Shown piece by piece: positions 10,002 to 21,335 of a DNA stretch of 64,000 nt. A model generated the notes under the pieces. The model ran no database searches. It worked only from the letters and a program-made list of their open reading frames with translations, and was not told the DNA's origin. Position 1 is the stretch's first letter. Each line of letters begins with the position of its first letter. The stretch is from Mesorhizobium sp. CA14 (lineage in GTDB: Bacteria > Pseudomonadota > Alphaproteobacteria > Rhizobiales > Rhizobiaceae), in assembly GCF_020165195.1 (NCBI RefSeq), contig NZ_JAIUHR010000001.1, positions 372,001-436,000 of the forward strand, in the 5' to 3' direction. The translations under genes and the position numbers were made by a program.

Positions 10002-10915
10002 GAAGCGTCCTCCACCATCCAACTCAACAAATCGCCGAACGAGTGCCCCGCTTGCGCGGCGATTTCAGGCACCAGAGACGTCGGCGTCATGCCCGGCTGA
10101 GTGTTGACCTCGAGCCAGACAACCTCGCCGTTTTCGGAGTGACGGTCGTCGTAACGGAAGTCCGATCGGGAAACGCCCCGGCAACCAATGGCAAGATGAG
10201 CCTTGAGGGCCAGTGTCTGTATTTTTTGGTAAATATTCGGTGAAATTTTAGCAGGGATTTCGTGTTTTGATCCACCGGGAACGTATTTTGAATCGTAATC
10301 GTAGAAGGAATGCCCGGTCGGGATGATCTCGCAGACGCCAAGCGCCACGTCGCCCATCACCGCGCAGGTCAATTCGCGCCCATGGATGTAGCGCTCGACC
10401 ATGACGATCTCGCCATATTGCCATTCGGTCGAGCCGATCACCTGCGGCGGATGCGACTGCCCCTCATGCACGATGACCACGCCGAAGCTCGATCCCTCAT
10501 TGACCGGCTTGACCACGTAAGGCGGCTTCATCGGATGCTTGTTCTGGACGGCGAAGCGGTTGACCACCTTCGATTCCGCGACCGGAATGCCGAACGCCTT
10601 GGCAATCTTCTTGGCCTGCTCCTTGTTCATGGCGAGCGCCGAAGCGAGCACACCCGAATGGGTGTAGGGAATTGCGAGATATTCGAGAATTCCCTGGATG
10701 GTGCCGTCCTCGCCGAACGGACCGTGCAGCGCATTGAAGGCGACATCGGGCTTGAGCTCGGCAAGCACAGCCCCGACATCGCGCGAAACATCGACACGGG
10801 TGACCTGATAGCCTTCACTCTCGAGCGCATCCGCACACGCCTTCCCCGAGGACAGAGACACGGGCCGCTCCGAGGAGAATCCACCCAGGAGGACAGCCAC
10901 ATGCTTCTTCTTCAT
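9989..10915 (-). CDS. ddl: D-alanine--D-alanine ligase
   Basis: This ligase makes the D-Ala-D-Ala dipeptide for peptidoglycan. The ATP-grasp fold is visible: [12 protein letters not shown] near the N-terminus, the glycine-rich loop [11 protein letters not shown], and the C-terminal metal/substrate region [15 protein letters not shown]. The frame opens MTGMKKKH. I use the second ATG (308 residues) because AGAGGGG lies 9 nt before it but directly abuts the first ATG. The gene stands alone after a 0.3-kb gap following murB, so it may start a ddl-ftsQAZ transcript. Confidence 0.95.
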   Translation of the reverse strand: MKKKHVAVLLGGFSSERPVSLSSGKACADALESEGYQVTRVDVSRDVGAVLAELKPDVAFNALHGPFGEDGTIQGILEYLAIPYTHSGVLASALAMNKEQAKKIAKAFGIPVAESKVVNRFAVQNKHPMKPPYVVKPVNEGSSFGVVIVHEGQSHPPQVIGSTEWQYGEIVMVERYIHGRELTCAVMGDVALGVCEIIPTGHSFYDYDSKYVPGGSKHEIPAKISPNIYQKIQTLALKAHLAIGCRGVSRSDFRYDDRHSENGEVVWLEVNTQPGMTPTSLVPEIAAQAGHSFGDLLSWMVEDASCLR

Positions 10916-11227
10916 TCCCGTCATCCCCTCTCACGCCGGGCCTGCAACCGCTATTCCCACACCGCATTTCCGCACATTGAGTCCGAGTCTTCCGGCAGGT
11001 TGCCCCCCCAGACGGAAAACGCGGCTGAACGCGTCGAACGACTCAAATCAGGAAACGCTTTAGGGCAGAGAATCAGAGAGTTGATTCGCTGGCAAGTACC
11101 TATGATTCCGAGAGATTCACTTTCCGCGAAAACAGCCGCAAAAAGTGATTTGTGAGTCTTTAAGGCAACGGTTTGCGGCCGTTTCAGACCGCTGGAAGTT
11201 CAAGCATCACATGAACTCAAGCCTAAG
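10916..11227. other. Intergenic region between murB and ddl
   Basis: This is a 312-bp non-coding gap in an otherwise tightly packed cluster. It contains an interrupted inverted repeat at 11118-11147 (CACTTT..GCG / CGC..AAAGTG) and a second small dyad near 11168-11184 (AACGG/CCGTT). It is the natural place for a ddl-ftsQAZ promoter. I could not identify a convincing -35/-10 pair. Confidence 0.5.
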
Positions 11228-12193
11228 CTAAAGAAGCTGGCCAAGAAACTCCTGGACCGCATGGCCAGGCCTGAAATTGCCGAGGCGCTTGATCTCCCAG
11301 TACAGCCGGATGCCGGCATTCTCCAGCACGCGCGCCCGCACCGTCTCGCCGAGATATTCGAGGTCGTAGCCGGTGGCCGTGCCGGTGTTGATCATGAAGT
11401 TGCAATGCATCGGCGACATCTGCGCGCCGCCGATCATCAGCCCGCGGCAGCCGGCCTTGTCGATCTCCTTCCAGGCCGAGGTGCCTTCCGGATTCTTGAA
11501 GGTCGAGCCGCCGGTCTTCTCGCGGATCGGCTGCACCGTCTCGCGATGGTTCTGCACGGCGTCCATCGCCGCCTTGATCGTCGCCTTGTCTTCCGCAAAC
11601 CCTTCGAAAATGGCCGAGGTGAAGATCAGTCCGGCGGGCGCCGACGAATGGCGATAGGCATAACCCATATCGGGGTTGCTCAGCGTATGGAGATTGCCCT
11701 TGCGATCCAGCGCCCTCACCTCGACGACCCGCTCGCGGGTCTCGACGCCGTTGGCGCCGGCATTCATCCTGAGCGCGCCGCCAACGGCGCCCGGGATGCC
11801 GTGATAGAAATGAAAGCCGCCGATGCCGGCCTCATAGGCCACCGCTGCGAGGCGCTTGTCCGGTGTTGCCGCCCCTGCCTTGATCGTGGTTGGCCCGGTG
11901 GCCTCGGCCTCGCCAAAACCCTTGGCCGAGAGCCTGACGACGAAACCAAGAATGCCGCCGTCGCGCACCAGAAGATTGGAGCCGACACCGACCACCATGA
12001 CCGGTATCTCTTCAGGCACGGCGCGCAGGAAGGCGGCGAGGTCTTCCTCGTCGGCCGGCTGGAACAGCGCTTCGGCCAGGCCACCGGCCCGGAACCAGGT
12101 GATCTTGTCCATCTCGGCGTTCGGCGCGACGCGGCCGCGCAGGCCGGAAAGCTTGTTGCCGAGTTTATCGATCAGGTCCTGGCCGCGCATCAT
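11228..12193 (-). CDS. murB: UDP-N-acetylenolpyruvoylglucosamine reductase MurB
   Basis: MurB is the FAD/NADPH enzyme completing UDP-MurNAc. FAD-binding motifs are visible ([46 protein letters not shown]), as are the catalytic serine region GGSTFKNP and [10 protein letters not shown] near the C-terminus. The ATG at 12193 overlaps the murC stop in an ATGA motif and gives 321 residues. The frame stays open 14 codons upstream inside murC, but nothing supports that longer start. Confidence 0.96.
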   Translation of the reverse strand: MMRGQDLIDKLGNKLSGLRGRVAPNAEMDKITWFRAGGLAEALFQPADEEDLAAFLRAVPEEIPVMVVGVGSNLLVRDGGILGFVVRLSAKGFGEAEATGPTTIKAGAATPDKRLAAVAYEAGIGGFHFYHGIPGAVGGALRMNAGANGVETRERVVEVRALDRKGNLHTLSNPDMGYAYRHSSAPAGLIFTSAIFEGFAEDKATIKAAMDAVQNHRETVQPIREKTGGSTFKNPEGTSAWKEIDKAGCRGLMIGGAQMSPMHCNFMINTGTATGYDLEYLGETVRARVLENAGIRLYWEIKRLGNFRPGHAVQEFLGQLL

Positions 12194-13596
12194 GACGGCG
12201 TCCCACCAAGTTCCTTGGGCAGCGCATAGGCCCATTGCGTGATGTTGCCGGCGCCGAGGAAGACGACGAAATCGCCGGGCTTGGCAAGCTCGCGAATGGC
12301 GGGCGCGATTGCCGCCTGACCCTCGATATAGCGTGCGTCGCGGTGCCCGCCGGAGCGGATGCGCGACACCAACGCGTCGGAAGTCGCGCCCTCGATAGGT
12401 TCCTCGCCGGCCGCGTAGACCGGCGCCACCATGACCGTGTCGGCGTCATTGAAGCAGACGGAGAATTCCTCGAAGAGGTCGTGCAGCCGGGTGAAGCGAT
12501 GCGGCTGTGCGATGGCGATCACCCGCCCCTTGGTCGCGCTGCGCGCGGCCTTCAGCACCGCCGCGATCTCGACCGGGTGATGGCCGTAGTCGTCGAACAC
12601 CTCCACGCCGTTCCACGAGCCGGTATGGGTGAAGCGCCGCTTGACGCCGGCGAAAGACGAGAGGCCCTTCTTGATCGCCTCGGCCGACAGGCCAAGCTCA
12701 TGCGCCACCGCGATCGCCGCCGTCGCATTGGAAACGTTGTGCCGGCCGGGCATCGGCAGACGCAGGTCATTTATCGACGTCGTGCCCCGCCCCTTGCGAT
12801 CGCGGATGACGATGTCGAATTCGGAGATCGCGCCCTGCATGCGATGGTTGGTGAAGCGCACGTCGGCCTGCGCGTTCTCGCCATAGGTGATGACGCGCCG
12901 GTCCTCGATGCGGCCGACCAGCGCCTGCACTTCCGGATGGTCGGTGCACATCACGCCGAAACCGTAGAACGGCACGTTCTCGACGAACTGGCGGAAGGCT
13001 TCGCGCACCTTGTCGAAGCTGCCATAGTGGTCGAGATGCTCGGGATCGATGTTGGTGACGACCGCGATGTCGGCCGGCAGTTTCAGGAAGGTGCCGTCGC
13101 TCTCGTCGGCTTCGACCACCATCCACTCGCCATCGCCCATGCGGGCATTGGTGCCGTAGGCGTTGATGATGCCGCCATTGATGACGGTCGGGTCGAGCCC
13201 GCCGGCCTCGAGCAGCGTCGCCACCATTGAGGTGGTCGTCGTCTTGCCATGTGTGCCGCCGATGGCGACCGCCTGGCGGAAACGCATCAGTTCGGCCAGC
13301 ATCTCGGCCCTGCGCACGATCGGCAAAAGCTTCTCGCGCGCGGCCTTGAGCTCAGGGTTGGACTTCTTGATCGCGGTCGAAACGACCACGACTTCGGCGT
13401 CGCCGACATTCTCGGCCTTGTGGCCGACGAAGCATTCGATGCCCTTGTCGCGCAACCGCTGCACATTGGCGCCGTCGGCCTGATCGGACCCCTGCACCTT
13501 GTAGCCCAGATTGTGCAGCACCTCGGCGATGCCGCTCATGCCGATGCCGCCGATGCCGATGAAATGCACAAGGCCGATCGTCTGCGGCATCTTCAT
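12190..13596 (-). CDS. murC: UDP-N-acetylmuramate--L-alanine ligase MurC
   Basis: MurC adds the first amino acid of the stem peptide. The N-terminal Rossmann motif is [12 protein letters not shown], the ATP-binding P-loop is [12 protein letters not shown], and the central and C-terminal Mur ligase domains follow ([21 protein letters not shown]). It has 468 residues. Its start overlaps the murG stop by 4 bp and its stop overlaps the murB start by 4 bp, so the three genes are translationally linked. Confidence 0.97.
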   Translation of the reverse strand: MKMPQTIGLVHFIGIGGIGMSGIAEVLHNLGYKVQGSDQADGANVQRLRDKGIECFVGHKAENVGDAEVVVVSTAIKKSNPELKAAREKLLPIVRRAEMLAELMRFRQAVAIGGTHGKTTTTSMVATLLEAGGLDPTVINGGIINAYGTNARMGDGEWMVVEADESDGTFLKLPADIAVVTNIDPEHLDHYGSFDKVREAFRQFVENVPFYGFGVMCTDHPEVQALVGRIEDRRVITYGENAQADVRFTNHRMQGAISEFDIVIRDRKGRGTTSINDLRLPMPGRHNVSNATAAIAVAHELGLSAEAIKKGLSSFAGVKRRFTHTGSWNGVEVFDDYGHHPVEIAAVLKAARSATKGRVIAIAQPHRFTRLHDLFEEFSVCFNDADTVMVAPVYAAGEEPIEGATSDALVSRIRSGGHRDARYIEGQAAIAPAIRELAKPGDFVVFLGAGNITQWAYALPKELGGTPS

Positions 13597-14717
13597 GGGC
13601 GCGTCCTCCTGTAGTCCGAAACCGTTTTGCCGGACGCAATAGCCTCTGTCAGATCGGCGAGCAACCGCGCCGCGTTCGGTTTCCCGGCCGAACGGGCGGC
13701 GGCGGCCATGGTCGTTAGCCGGTTCGGGTCCTTGACCAGCCCGCCGACCAGCTCGGCGATGCGCGCCGCCGACAGCGTCGACTGCGGATGGAGCTCGGCG
13801 CCCCCGGCGGCGGCAAGGGCTGCGGCATTCGCGGCCTGATCGTGGTCGAGCGCGTGCGGATAAGGCACCAGCAGCGCCGGCCGGCCGATGACGGCGATTT
13901 CCGAAACCGTCGACGCGCCGGAACGCGACATCACCAGATGCGCCGCCCCAATGCGTGCCGCCATGTCGGTGAAGAAGGGCGAAACCTGGGCGTCGACGCC
14001 GAGATCGGCATAGGCCGCCTTCACCCGCGCCACATCCTCGGCGCGCGCCTGCTGGGTGATGACCAGCCGCTTGCGCAGGTCTTGCGGCAGCAGCGCGATC
14101 GCCGCAGGCATGGCATCGGAAAAGAACTGCGCGCCCTGGCTGCCGCCGAACACCAGGAAGCGGAACGGCTCGGCCTCGTTGGAGGCCAGATACGGCGTCT
14201 TCGCCGCTTCGAGGATCTGCGGCCTGACCGGATTGCCGGTGGTCACGGTCTTTGCGCCGACGGCGCTCGCTCCTTCCGGCAGGAAGCCGCCGGCTATCGC
14301 ATCGACGCGGCCGGCGAGCGCCTTGTTGGCGCGGCCCATGACGGCGTTCTGCTCATGGATCAGCGTCGGCACTCTTCGCCTTGTCGCCGCATAGAGGGGC
14401 GGCAGCGTCGGATAGCCGCCGAAGCCGACGACCGCCTCCGGCTTGACCCTGGCGATCACCCGGCTGGCCTCCCGCACGCCCAGCCAGATTTTCCAGAAGG
14501 CCGAGAGCATGGCGACCGGGTTCTTCGAACCGAGCGTCGCCGAGGGGATCGTGTGAATGTCGGCTGCCGGGAAATGACGGGAATAGCGCTCGGCGCGATG
14601 GTCGGTGGCAAGATGCACCTTCCAACCGCGCTCGTTCAACTCGTGCGCCAGCGCCTCGGCCGGGAACAGATGTCCGCCCGTTCCACCAGCCGCAAGCAGG
14701 ATGATACCCTTCGCCAT
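13593..14717 (-). CDS. murG: Lipid II synthase MurG
   Basis: MurG is the membrane-associated glycosyltransferase that adds GlcNAc to lipid I to give lipid II. The family G-loop [10 protein letters not shown] is near residue 11, [12 protein letters not shown] and [16 protein letters not shown] mark the two Rossmann domains, and the C-terminal donor-site helix is [26 protein letters not shown]. The length of 374 residues is normal. It sits 6 bp after ftsW and overlaps murC by 4 bp. Confidence 0.97.
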   Translation of the reverse strand: MAKGIILLAAGGTGGHLFPAEALAHELNERGWKVHLATDHRAERYSRHFPAADIHTIPSATLGSKNPVAMLSAFWKIWLGVREASRVIARVKPEAVVGFGGYPTLPPLYAATRRRVPTLIHEQNAVMGRANKALAGRVDAIAGGFLPEGASAVGAKTVTTGNPVRPQILEAAKTPYLASNEAEPFRFLVFGGSQGAQFFSDAMPAAIALLPQDLRKRLVITQQARAEDVARVKAAYADLGVDAQVSPFFTDMAARIGAAHLVMSRSGASTVSEIAVIGRPALLVPYPHALDHDQAANAAALAAAGGAELHPQSTLSAARIAELVGGLVKDPNRLTTMAAAARSAGKPNAARLLADLTEAIASGKTVSDYRRTRP

Positions 14718-14723
14718 CCCGCC

Positions 14724-15878
14724 TCATTCCGCCGGCATTGCGCGCTGCGACAGGACGAAGCCCATCTGCTTGCGCTTTTCCGGACGCTTGCGCGTCAATG
14801 CGAGCACCATGCCCATCGAGACGGCGATGGCGATCTGCGAGGAGCCGCCATAGGAGATGAAGGGCAGCGTCATGCCCTTGGCCGGCATCAGTTGCAGGTT
14901 CACGCACATGTTGATGGCCGACTGCAGGCCGAAGACGGTGACGAGGCCGCCGACCGCATAGCGGGTGAAATCATCGTGTTCCTTGAGCGCGATGCTCAAG
15001 CCGCGCAGCACGATGAAGGCAAAGATCGACATGATGAAGAAGCACATGATCAGCCCGAACTCCTCGCCCGCGACCGAGAAGACGAAGTCGGTATGAGCAT
15101 CCGGAACAATGCGCTTGACGGTTCCTTCGCCCGGCCCGACACCGAACCAACTGCCGTTGATCAGCGCCTCGCGACCCATGTCGACTTGGAACGTATCGCC
15201 TTCGCCGGTCAGAAATTTGTCGATGCGCAAGGCAACGTGCGGGAACACCGAATAGGCGGCGAACAGGCCGCTTGCCCCGACCATGCCGAGAGCCACGATC
15301 CACAGCCACGGCAGGCCGGCCATGAAGAACATGACGCCCCAAGTGCCGGTCACCAGCATGGTCTGGCCGAGGTCGGGCTGCGCCACCAGAAGCGAGATGA
15401 CCAGCGCAAGCAAAAGCATGGCGAACAGATTGCCGGGAATATCGGGCTGGCGCTTGTGCTCGGCAAACAGCCACGCGCAGATGATGACGAAGGCGGGCTT
15501 CAGGAATTCGGACGGCTGGATGGAAAGCCCGGCGAGCGACACCCAGCGCCGCGCGCCCTTCACCTCGACGCCGATGTAGAGCACCGCCACCATCAGCACC
15601 AGCATGATGCAGAGCATCACCAGCGACATGCGCCTTATCTGCCGCGCCTCCAGGAAGGAGACCGCAAGCATGACGATGAGCGCCGGGATGGTGAAGATGA
15701 CCTGCCTGGTGGCGAAGTGAAAGCTGTCGAGGCCGATACGCTCGGCCACTGCGGGGCTCGCCGCGAAGGACAAAATGATGCCCAGTCCCATGAGCGACAG
15801 GAACGCGGCCAGGAACCAGCGATCGATCGTCCACCACCAGGTGGCAACAGGACTTTTGTCGAGACGGCTTTGCATCAA
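14724..15878 (-). CDS. ftsW: Peptidoglycan glycosyltransferase FtsW (SEDS family)
   Basis: FtsW is the septal peptidoglycan polymerase of the divisome and partner of FtsI. About ten membrane segments are evident ([21 protein letters not shown] at the N-terminus). Conserved SEDS motifs are present: [33 protein letters not shown], and [26 protein letters not shown] near the C-terminus. It has 384 residues. A 4-bp overlap with murD suggests coupled translation. Confidence 0.96.
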   Translation of the reverse strand: MMQSRLDKSPVATWWWTIDRWFLAAFLSLMGLGIILSFAASPAVAERIGLDSFHFATRQVIFTIPALIVMLAVSFLEARQIRRMSLVMLCIMLVLMVAVLYIGVEVKGARRWVSLAGLSIQPSEFLKPAFVIICAWLFAEHKRQPDIPGNLFAMLLLALVISLLVAQPDLGQTMLVTGTWGVMFFMAGLPWLWIVALGMVGASGLFAAYSVFPHVALRIDKFLTGEGDTFQVDMGREALINGSWFGVGPGEGTVKRIVPDAHTDFVFSVAGEEFGLIMCFFIMSIFAFIVLRGLSIALKEHDDFTRYAVGGLVTVFGLQSAINMCVNLQLMPAKGMTLPFISYGGSSQIAIAVSMGMVLALTRKRPEKRKQMGFVLSQRAMPAE

Positions 15879-17278
15879 CGTGGCCCTCCGATGGGTTTGA
15901 CGCCATCAATAGCAGTCGCAGCTTGCCTGAAGACTTCGCCGCGAACCTCGAAATTCTTGAACTGGTCGAAACTGGCGCAGGCCGGCGAAAGCAGCACCAC
16001 GGCTTCGCCGCCGGTGTCGTTTGCCGCGTCATGGGCGGCATGCTCGACCGCCGCCGCAAGCGTTCCCGATATCTCGTATGGCACCGCCTCGCCGAGCGTC
16101 GCCGCGAAGGCGGGCGCCGCCTCGCCGATCAGATAGGCCTTCGCGATGCGCGGGAAGAAGCCGCGCAGCGGCTCGATGCCGCCTTCCTTCGGCAAGCCGC
16201 CGGCGATCCAGTAGATACGATTGGCGAAGCTCGACAGCGCGGGCGCTGCCGCATCGGCATTCGTCGCCTTGGAATCATTGACGAACAGCACATGGTCCTT
16301 GCGGCCGACCTGCTCCATGCGGTGCGCGAGCCCCGGGAAGCTTTCCAGCCCGGCCTGGATCTCGCCGAGCTCGAGCCCGACTTTCAGACAGGCGACGACT
16401 GCGGCCAGCGCATTCTGCGCGTTGTGCTGGCCGCGCAGCGAGCCGATGCCTTCGAGAAAGGCGACGCGGCTGTAGCGGCCGTGCACGGCTTCCATCAGAT
16501 TGGTGCCGTCGGCGAAATAGCCGTCGGTCAAAGGCAGGCGCTTGGAAATACGAACGACCGGCCGGCCGGCCCGCTCCAGACGGTCGGCGATCTGGGCGCA
16601 CCAGGAATCGTCGACGCCGATGATCGCTGTGTCGCTGCCGGCGACCAGCCGCTCCTTGATCGAGGCGTAATGCGCCATCGTGCCGTGCCGGTCGAGATGG
16701 TCGGGCGTAAGGTTAAGCAGGATGCCGGCGGTCGGGTTGACCGAGGGCGCAAGGTCGATCTGATAGGACGAGCACTCGACCACATAGTGCCGCTGAGGCT
16801 CGGGCGGATCGAGCGTCATGATGGCGCGGCCGATATTGCCACCCATCTGCATGTCGCGCCCCGCCGACTTCAAGATATGGGCCGTCAGCGCCGTCGTCGT
16901 GGACTTGCCGTTGGTGCCGGTGATCGCAATGAAGGGCGCTGCCGGCGCGCGGCTGTTGCGCTCGCGGCAGAACAGCTCAATATCACCGATCACCTCGACG
17001 CCGGCGCCGCGTGCGAGCTCCACCGTCCAATGCGGCTTCGGATGCGTCAGCGGCACGCCTGGCGACAGCACGAAGGCGGCGAAACGCGGCCAGTCGGCTC
17101 CACGCAGGTCGCCGGTCGCAATGCCCGCGGCGGCGGCCTTGGAGACGCTGTCTGGATTGTCGTCCCAGGCCAGCACCTCGGCGCCCCCTGCGATCAGCGC
17201 ATGCGCGGTGGCGATTCCCGAGCCGCCAAGCCCGAAGAGCGAAACCCGTTTGCCGGAAAAGGAAGCGGCGGGGATCAA
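15875..17278 (-). CDS. murD: UDP-N-acetylmuramoyl-L-alanine--D-glutamate ligase MurD
   Basis: MurD adds D-glutamate to UDP-MurNAc-L-Ala. The N-terminal nucleotide-binding motif is [16 protein letters not shown], the P-loop is [15 protein letters not shown], the central domain has [18 protein letters not shown], and the C-terminal domain has [15 protein letters not shown] and [20 protein letters not shown]. The length is 467 residues. Spacing of 9 bp to mraY and a 4-bp overlap with ftsW keep it in the operon. Confidence 0.97.
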   Translation of the reverse strand: MIPAASFSGKRVSLFGLGGSGIATAHALIAGGAEVLAWDDNPDSVSKAAAAGIATGDLRGADWPRFAAFVLSPGVPLTHPKPHWTVELARGAGVEVIGDIELFCRERNSRAPAAPFIAITGTNGKSTTTALTAHILKSAGRDMQMGGNIGRAIMTLDPPEPQRHYVVECSSYQIDLAPSVNPTAGILLNLTPDHLDRHGTMAHYASIKERLVAGSDTAIIGVDDSWCAQIADRLERAGRPVVRISKRLPLTDGYFADGTNLMEAVHGRYSRVAFLEGIGSLRGQHNAQNALAAVVACLKVGLELGEIQAGLESFPGLAHRMEQVGRKDHVLFVNDSKATNADAAAPALSSFANRIYWIAGGLPKEGGIEPLRGFFPRIAKAYLIGEAAPAFAATLGEAVPYEISGTLAAAVEHAAHDAANDTGGEAVVLLSPACASFDQFKNFEVRGEVFRQAATAIDGVKPIGGPR

Positions 17279-17287
17279 GCAGGCATC

Positions 17288-18370
17288 CTATCTGAGCTTG
17301 AGGGTGGAGAGGCCGACCAGCGCCAGGATGACGGCGATGATCCAGAAGCGGATCACCACCTGGCTTTCGGTCCAGCCGAGCTTTTCGAAATGGTGATGGA
17401 TCGGCGCCATCAGGAAGACGCGCTTGCCGGTCATCTTGAAATAGCCGACCTGGATGATAACCGACAGGATCTCGACAACAAACAGGCCGCCGACGATGAC
17501 CAGCACGATCTCGTGCTTGGTGGCGACCGCAATGGTGCCGATCAGCCCACCCATCGCCAGCGAGCCGGTGTCGCCCATGAAGATCGCGGCCGGTGGCGCG
17601 TTGAACCAGAGGAAGCCCAGGCCCGCGCCGATCACAGCGCCGAGCACGACGGCGAGCTCACCGGTACCGGGCACGAAATGGATCTGCAGATATTCGGCGA
17701 ACACCGCGTTGCCCGACAGATAGGCGATGACGCCGAAGGACGCCGCCGCGATCATGATCGGCACGATCGCCAGCCCGTCGAGGCCGTCGGTCAGGTTCAC
17801 CGCATTGCCCGCGCCGACGATGACGAAGCAGGAGAACGGCACAAAGAACCAGCCGAGATTGATCAGAAATTCCTTGGCGAAGGGAAAAGTCAGCGACGAT
17901 GAGAACGGCGCCTGGCCATTGTGCATGATCACCCACGCTGCGATAGCGGCGATGATGAACTCGATCGCCAGCCTCGCCTTGCCGGAAAAGCCCAGATGCG
18001 ACTGCTTGGTGACCTTGAGATAGTCGTCGTAAAAGCCGATCGAGCCGAAGCCGACAGTGACCAAAAGCACCACCCAGACATAGATGCTGGACAGGTTCGC
18101 CCATAAGAGCGACGAACCGATGATGCCGGACAGGATCATCAGCCCGCCCATGGTCGGCGTCCCCGCTTTCTTGAAATGCGTCTGCGGGCCGTCGGCGCGG
18201 ATCGGCTGGCCCTTGCCTTGCCGCAGACGCAGCGAATTGATGATCGTCGGCCCGAAGATGAAGACGATCAGCGCCGACGTGATCAGCGCGCCGCCGGTGC
18301 GGAAGGTGATGTAGCGGAAAACATTGAAGACCGAGATCTTGTCCGCGAAATCGACGAGCAGTGTGAACAT
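17288..18370 (-). CDS. mraY: Phospho-N-acetylmuramoyl-pentapeptide transferase MraY
   Basis: MraY transfers phospho-MurNAc-pentapeptide to undecaprenyl phosphate to form lipid I in the inner membrane. Family motifs are clear: [10 protein letters not shown] near residue 70, [14 protein letters not shown] around 115, [13 protein letters not shown] near 195, and [12 protein letters not shown] followed by [13 protein letters not shown]. Ten membrane helices are expected over 360 residues. It lies 26 bp after murF. Confidence 0.97.
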   Translation of the reverse strand: MFTLLVDFADKISVFNVFRYITFRTGGALITSALIVFIFGPTIINSLRLRQGKGQPIRADGPQTHFKKAGTPTMGGLMILSGIIGSSLLWANLSSIYVWVVLLVTVGFGSIGFYDDYLKVTKQSHLGFSGKARLAIEFIIAAIAAWVIMHNGQAPFSSSLTFPFAKEFLINLGWFFVPFSCFVIVGAGNAVNLTDGLDGLAIVPIMIAAASFGVIAYLSGNAVFAEYLQIHFVPGTGELAVVLGAVIGAGLGFLWFNAPPAAIFMGDTGSLAMGGLIGTIAVATKHEIVLVIVGGLFVVEILSVIIQVGYFKMTGKRVFLMAPIHHHFEKLGWTESQVVIRFWIIAVILALVGLSTLKLR

Positions 18371-18396
18371 GGTCCTTCCGTCCCCCGGAACCCGAC

Positions 18397-19830
18397 CTAG
18401 GCCGGCTTGATGTTTGTGGCTTCCGCCGGAAATTTGCCGAGCAACGCCTCGACCAGCTTTGAAAACCCGATGCCTTTCGACGATTTGACCATCACCACGT
18501 CACCGGGCCTGAGCGCGGAGATCACGATCGGCTTCAGCTCTTCGGCTCCCGCCCGATACTCCGTCTGGATATCGGCCGGCAAAACCTCGGCCAGCGCCTG
18601 CATTTCCGGCCCGCCGAGAAAGACGTTGCGCGTGCCCGTGCCGACGATCAGTTCGGCGAGCGCCGCGTGGAGCTTGGCCGAATGGCTGCCGAGCTCCAGC
18701 ATGTCGCCGAGCACCGCAATGCGCCGGCCCTCGCCCGAGACCGGCGTGGCGTTGAGCAGCGCCATGGCCGCCGCCATCGACGCCGGATTGGCGTTGTAGC
18801 TCTCGTCGATCAGCGTGATCGGCCCGTTTGGATGATGCAGGACGTGGCGCCGGCCGCGCCCGCGTTCGGCCGAAAGGTCTGCAAGCGCGGCCGCGACCTT
18901 GTCGACATCGGCGCCGACCAGCTGCGCGGCGCCGAGCACCGCCAGAACGTTCTGCACGATATGGCGGCCGGGCGCCCCGACACGGGCCGTCAGGTCCCTC
19001 TTGCCGATCTTGACGGCGATGTCGGAATGGTCGGCATGAAGCTCGCATCCGACAAGGCGGAAGGCCGAGCGGACATTTTCGCCGAAGCCGAAGACATGCT
19101 CGACGCCTGCCTCCTTCGCCATTTTCCCGAGCAGCTTCCAACGTGGATCGTCACGGTTGAGCAGCGCGGCGCCGCCAGGCTCGATCCCCTCGAAAATCTC
19201 GGCCTTGGCCATGGCGATCTCGTCGAGATTCCTGAAGAAACCGAGATGGGCGGCGGCAATGATCGTCACGATGGCGACATGCGGCCTGACCATCTTGACC
19301 AGCGGCCTGATCTCGCCCGGATGGTTCATGCCGATCTCCAAGACCGCGTAGTCGCAGTCCTGCGGCATGCGTGCCAGCGTCAGCGGCACACCCCAATGGT
19401 TGTTGAACGACTGCGCCGAGGCGTGCACCTTGCCGACCGCCGACAGCACATGGCGCAGCGCTTCCTTGGTGGTCGTCTTGCCGGCCGAGCCCGTGACCGC
19501 GATGATCCTGGCCTTCGAGCGGGCGCGGGCTGCCACGCCGAGCTTCTCGAGGGCCGCAAGCACATCTTGCACGACGATCATCGGCGCCGTCAGCCGGCCG
19601 AGCGAGGGCAGCTTGCCCTCGGCGACGACCAGCACGGCCGCTCCGGCCTTGACCGCCGCCGTCGCGAAATCATGGCCGTCCATCGCCTCGCCCTTGATGG
19701 CGAAGAACGCATCTCCGGGCTCCAGGCTGCGGCTGTCGATCGAAATGCCGGTGATGCCCTGCGGCAGCGAGCCGATCGGCCTGCCGCCCATGGCTTCGAC
19801 GAGCGCTTCCGACGTCCACAGCAGGTTCAT
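18397..19830 (-). CDS. murF: UDP-MurNAc-tripeptide--D-alanyl-D-alanine ligase MurF
   Basis: MurF attaches the D-Ala-D-Ala made by Ddl to the tripeptide precursor. The N-terminal substrate domain contains [20 protein letters not shown], the P-loop is [17 protein letters not shown], and the central motifs [14 protein letters not shown] and [15 protein letters not shown] are typical. It has 477 residues. The start overlaps the murE stop by 4 bp. Confidence 0.97.
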   Translation of the reverse strand: MNLLWTSEALVEAMGGRPIGSLPQGITGISIDSRSLEPGDAFFAIKGEAMDGHDFATAAVKAGAAVLVVAEGKLPSLGRLTAPMIVVQDVLAALEKLGVAARARSKARIIAVTGSAGKTTTKEALRHVLSAVGKVHASAQSFNNHWGVPLTLARMPQDCDYAVLEIGMNHPGEIRPLVKMVRPHVAIVTIIAAAHLGFFRNLDEIAMAKAEIFEGIEPGGAALLNRDDPRWKLLGKMAKEAGVEHVFGFGENVRSAFRLVGCELHADHSDIAVKIGKRDLTARVGAPGRHIVQNVLAVLGAAQLVGADVDKVAAALADLSAERGRGRRHVLHHPNGPITLIDESYNANPASMAAAMALLNATPVSGEGRRIAVLGDMLELGSHSAKLHAALAELIVGTGTRNVFLGGPEMQALAEVLPADIQTEYRAGAEELKPIVISALRPGDVVMVKSSKGIGFSKLVEALLGKFPAEATNIKPA

Positions 19831-21281
19831 GCGGCGCGCTCCTTGAGCGCCTCGCGCACTTCCTCATGGTCGGAGAAGTGGAAGGTTTCGGAGCCGATGG
19901 TCTGGCCTTCCTCATGCCCCTTGCCGGCGACGATGAGCGTGTCGCCGGCGCGAAGCATCGCCACCGCCTCGTGGATCGCCTTGCGGCGGTCGCCGATCTC
20001 GATGGCGCCGGGCGCGGCGGCGAGGATCGCCGTGCGGATGGTTTCGGGCACTTCGGTGCGCGGATTGTCGTCGGTGACGATGACGATATCGGCGAGCCGC
20101 GTCGCGATCTCGCCCATGATTGGCCTTTTCCCCCGGTCACGATCACCGCCGCAGCCGAACACCACGACGACGCGGCCAGTGGTGAAAGGCCGCACCGAGG
20201 TCAGCACATTTTCCAGCGCATCGGGCTTGTGGGCATAGTCGACATAAACGGGGGCGCCAGCCGCGGTGGTGCCGACGAGGTCGAGCCTGCCCGGCGCGCC
20301 CTTCAATTTCTCCAATGCCACCAAGGCTTTGCCCGCGGGTGTTCCAGTCGCGATGGCAAGGCCTGCCGAGACCAGCGCGTTGGCGATCTGGAAATCGCCG
20401 GCCAAAGGCAGGTCGACCTCATGCAGCACGCCGTCCGCTACGATTTCGGCACGCTGCCGATGCCGCTCATGCTCGACCCGCTTCAGCGTCAGGAAATCGC
20501 CATGGCGGCCGACGGTCAGCACTTTCAGCCCCGCCGCCTTCGCGGCTTTGATGGTCGGCTCCGACCACGCGTCGTCGGCAAAGACGATCGCGGGCGCGCC
20601 CTTCGGCAGCAGCGTGTCGAACAGGCGCAGCTTGGCGCGGTGATAATCCTCGACCGTCGGATGGTAATCCATGTGGTCGCGGCCGAGATTGGTGAAGGCG
20701 CCGGCCGCGAGCTTCACCCCGTCGAGGCGGCGCTGGTCGAGACCGTGGCTCGAGGCTTCCATCGAGGCGTGGGTGACGCCGGCATCCGCCAGTTCCTTGA
20801 GCAATCGGTGCAGCGCCACCGGATCGGGCGTCGTCAGTGAGCCATATTCGTTGCGGCCGGGCGCCACGACACCGGTCGTGCCGATCGAGGCGGCGGCAAA
20901 ACCCGCCTGCTCCCAGATCTGGCGGGTGAAGGCGGCGACGGATGTCTTGCCGGCGGTGCCGGTGACGGCGACCATGGTTTGCGGCTGGCGGCCGAAGAAG
21001 CGCGCTGCGCTGAGCGCCAGCGCCAGGCGCGGGTCGTCCACGGCGAGAACCGGGATCGATAGGCCAGAGACGGTCGTGCCCCTGCCGGTGACGATCGCGG
21101 CGGCGCCGCGGCTTGCGGCATCGGCCGCATAGGTCGAGCCGTCGGCCTTGCTGCCGGCTAGCGCGAAGAAGACGACGCCGGTCTTGACCACGCGGGAATC
21201 GGAGGAAAGTCCGGTCACCTCCAGATCGGGGGTAGCTGTTCCCTCGACAGGCAGGATGCCGGCTAGATCTTTTAGATGCAT
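19827..21281 (-). CDS. murE: UDP-MurNAc-L-Ala-D-Glu--meso-diaminopimelate ligase MurE
   Basis: MurE adds the third stem-peptide residue. The P-loop is [15 protein letters not shown], with [13 protein letters not shown] in the central domain. The C-terminal motif TDDNPRTE carries the DNPR signature of enzymes that use meso-diaminopimelate rather than lysine. I start at the ATG 21281 ([14 protein letters not shown], 484 residues), because the 17 upstream in-frame codons look non-coding. It is 54 bp after ftsI and overlaps murF by 4 bp. Confidence 0.96.
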   Translation of the reverse strand: MHLKDLAGILPVEGTATPDLEVTGLSSDSRVVKTGVVFFALAGSKADGSTYAADAASRGAAAIVTGRGTTVSGLSIPVLAVDDPRLALALSAARFFGRQPQTMVAVTGTAGKTSVAAFTRQIWEQAGFAAASIGTTGVVAPGRNEYGSLTTPDPVALHRLLKELADAGVTHASMEASSHGLDQRRLDGVKLAAGAFTNLGRDHMDYHPTVEDYHRAKLRLFDTLLPKGAPAIVFADDAWSEPTIKAAKAAGLKVLTVGRHGDFLTLKRVEHERHRQRAEIVADGVLHEVDLPLAGDFQIANALVSAGLAIATGTPAGKALVALEKLKGAPGRLDLVGTTAAGAPVYVDYAHKPDALENVLTSVRPFTTGRVVVVFGCGGDRDRGKRPIMGEIATRLADIVIVTDDNPRTEVPETIRTAILAAAPGAIEIGDRRKAIHEAVAMLRAGDTLIVAGKGHEEGQTIGSETFHFSDHEEVREALKERAA

Positions 21282-21335
21282 TGAGTCCCGTTCACCGCAA
21301 CAAAATAGCGCGCAGTTGCCGGCGCGCCCCAAGAA

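Noticed and set aside
13788..17902. Long plus-strand open frames (782 and 659 codons) across murG, ftsW, murD and mraY
   Set aside because: They are antisense frames kept open by the high-GC codon pattern of the real minus-strand genes. Their translations are Arg/Asp/His-rich without any recognisable domain.
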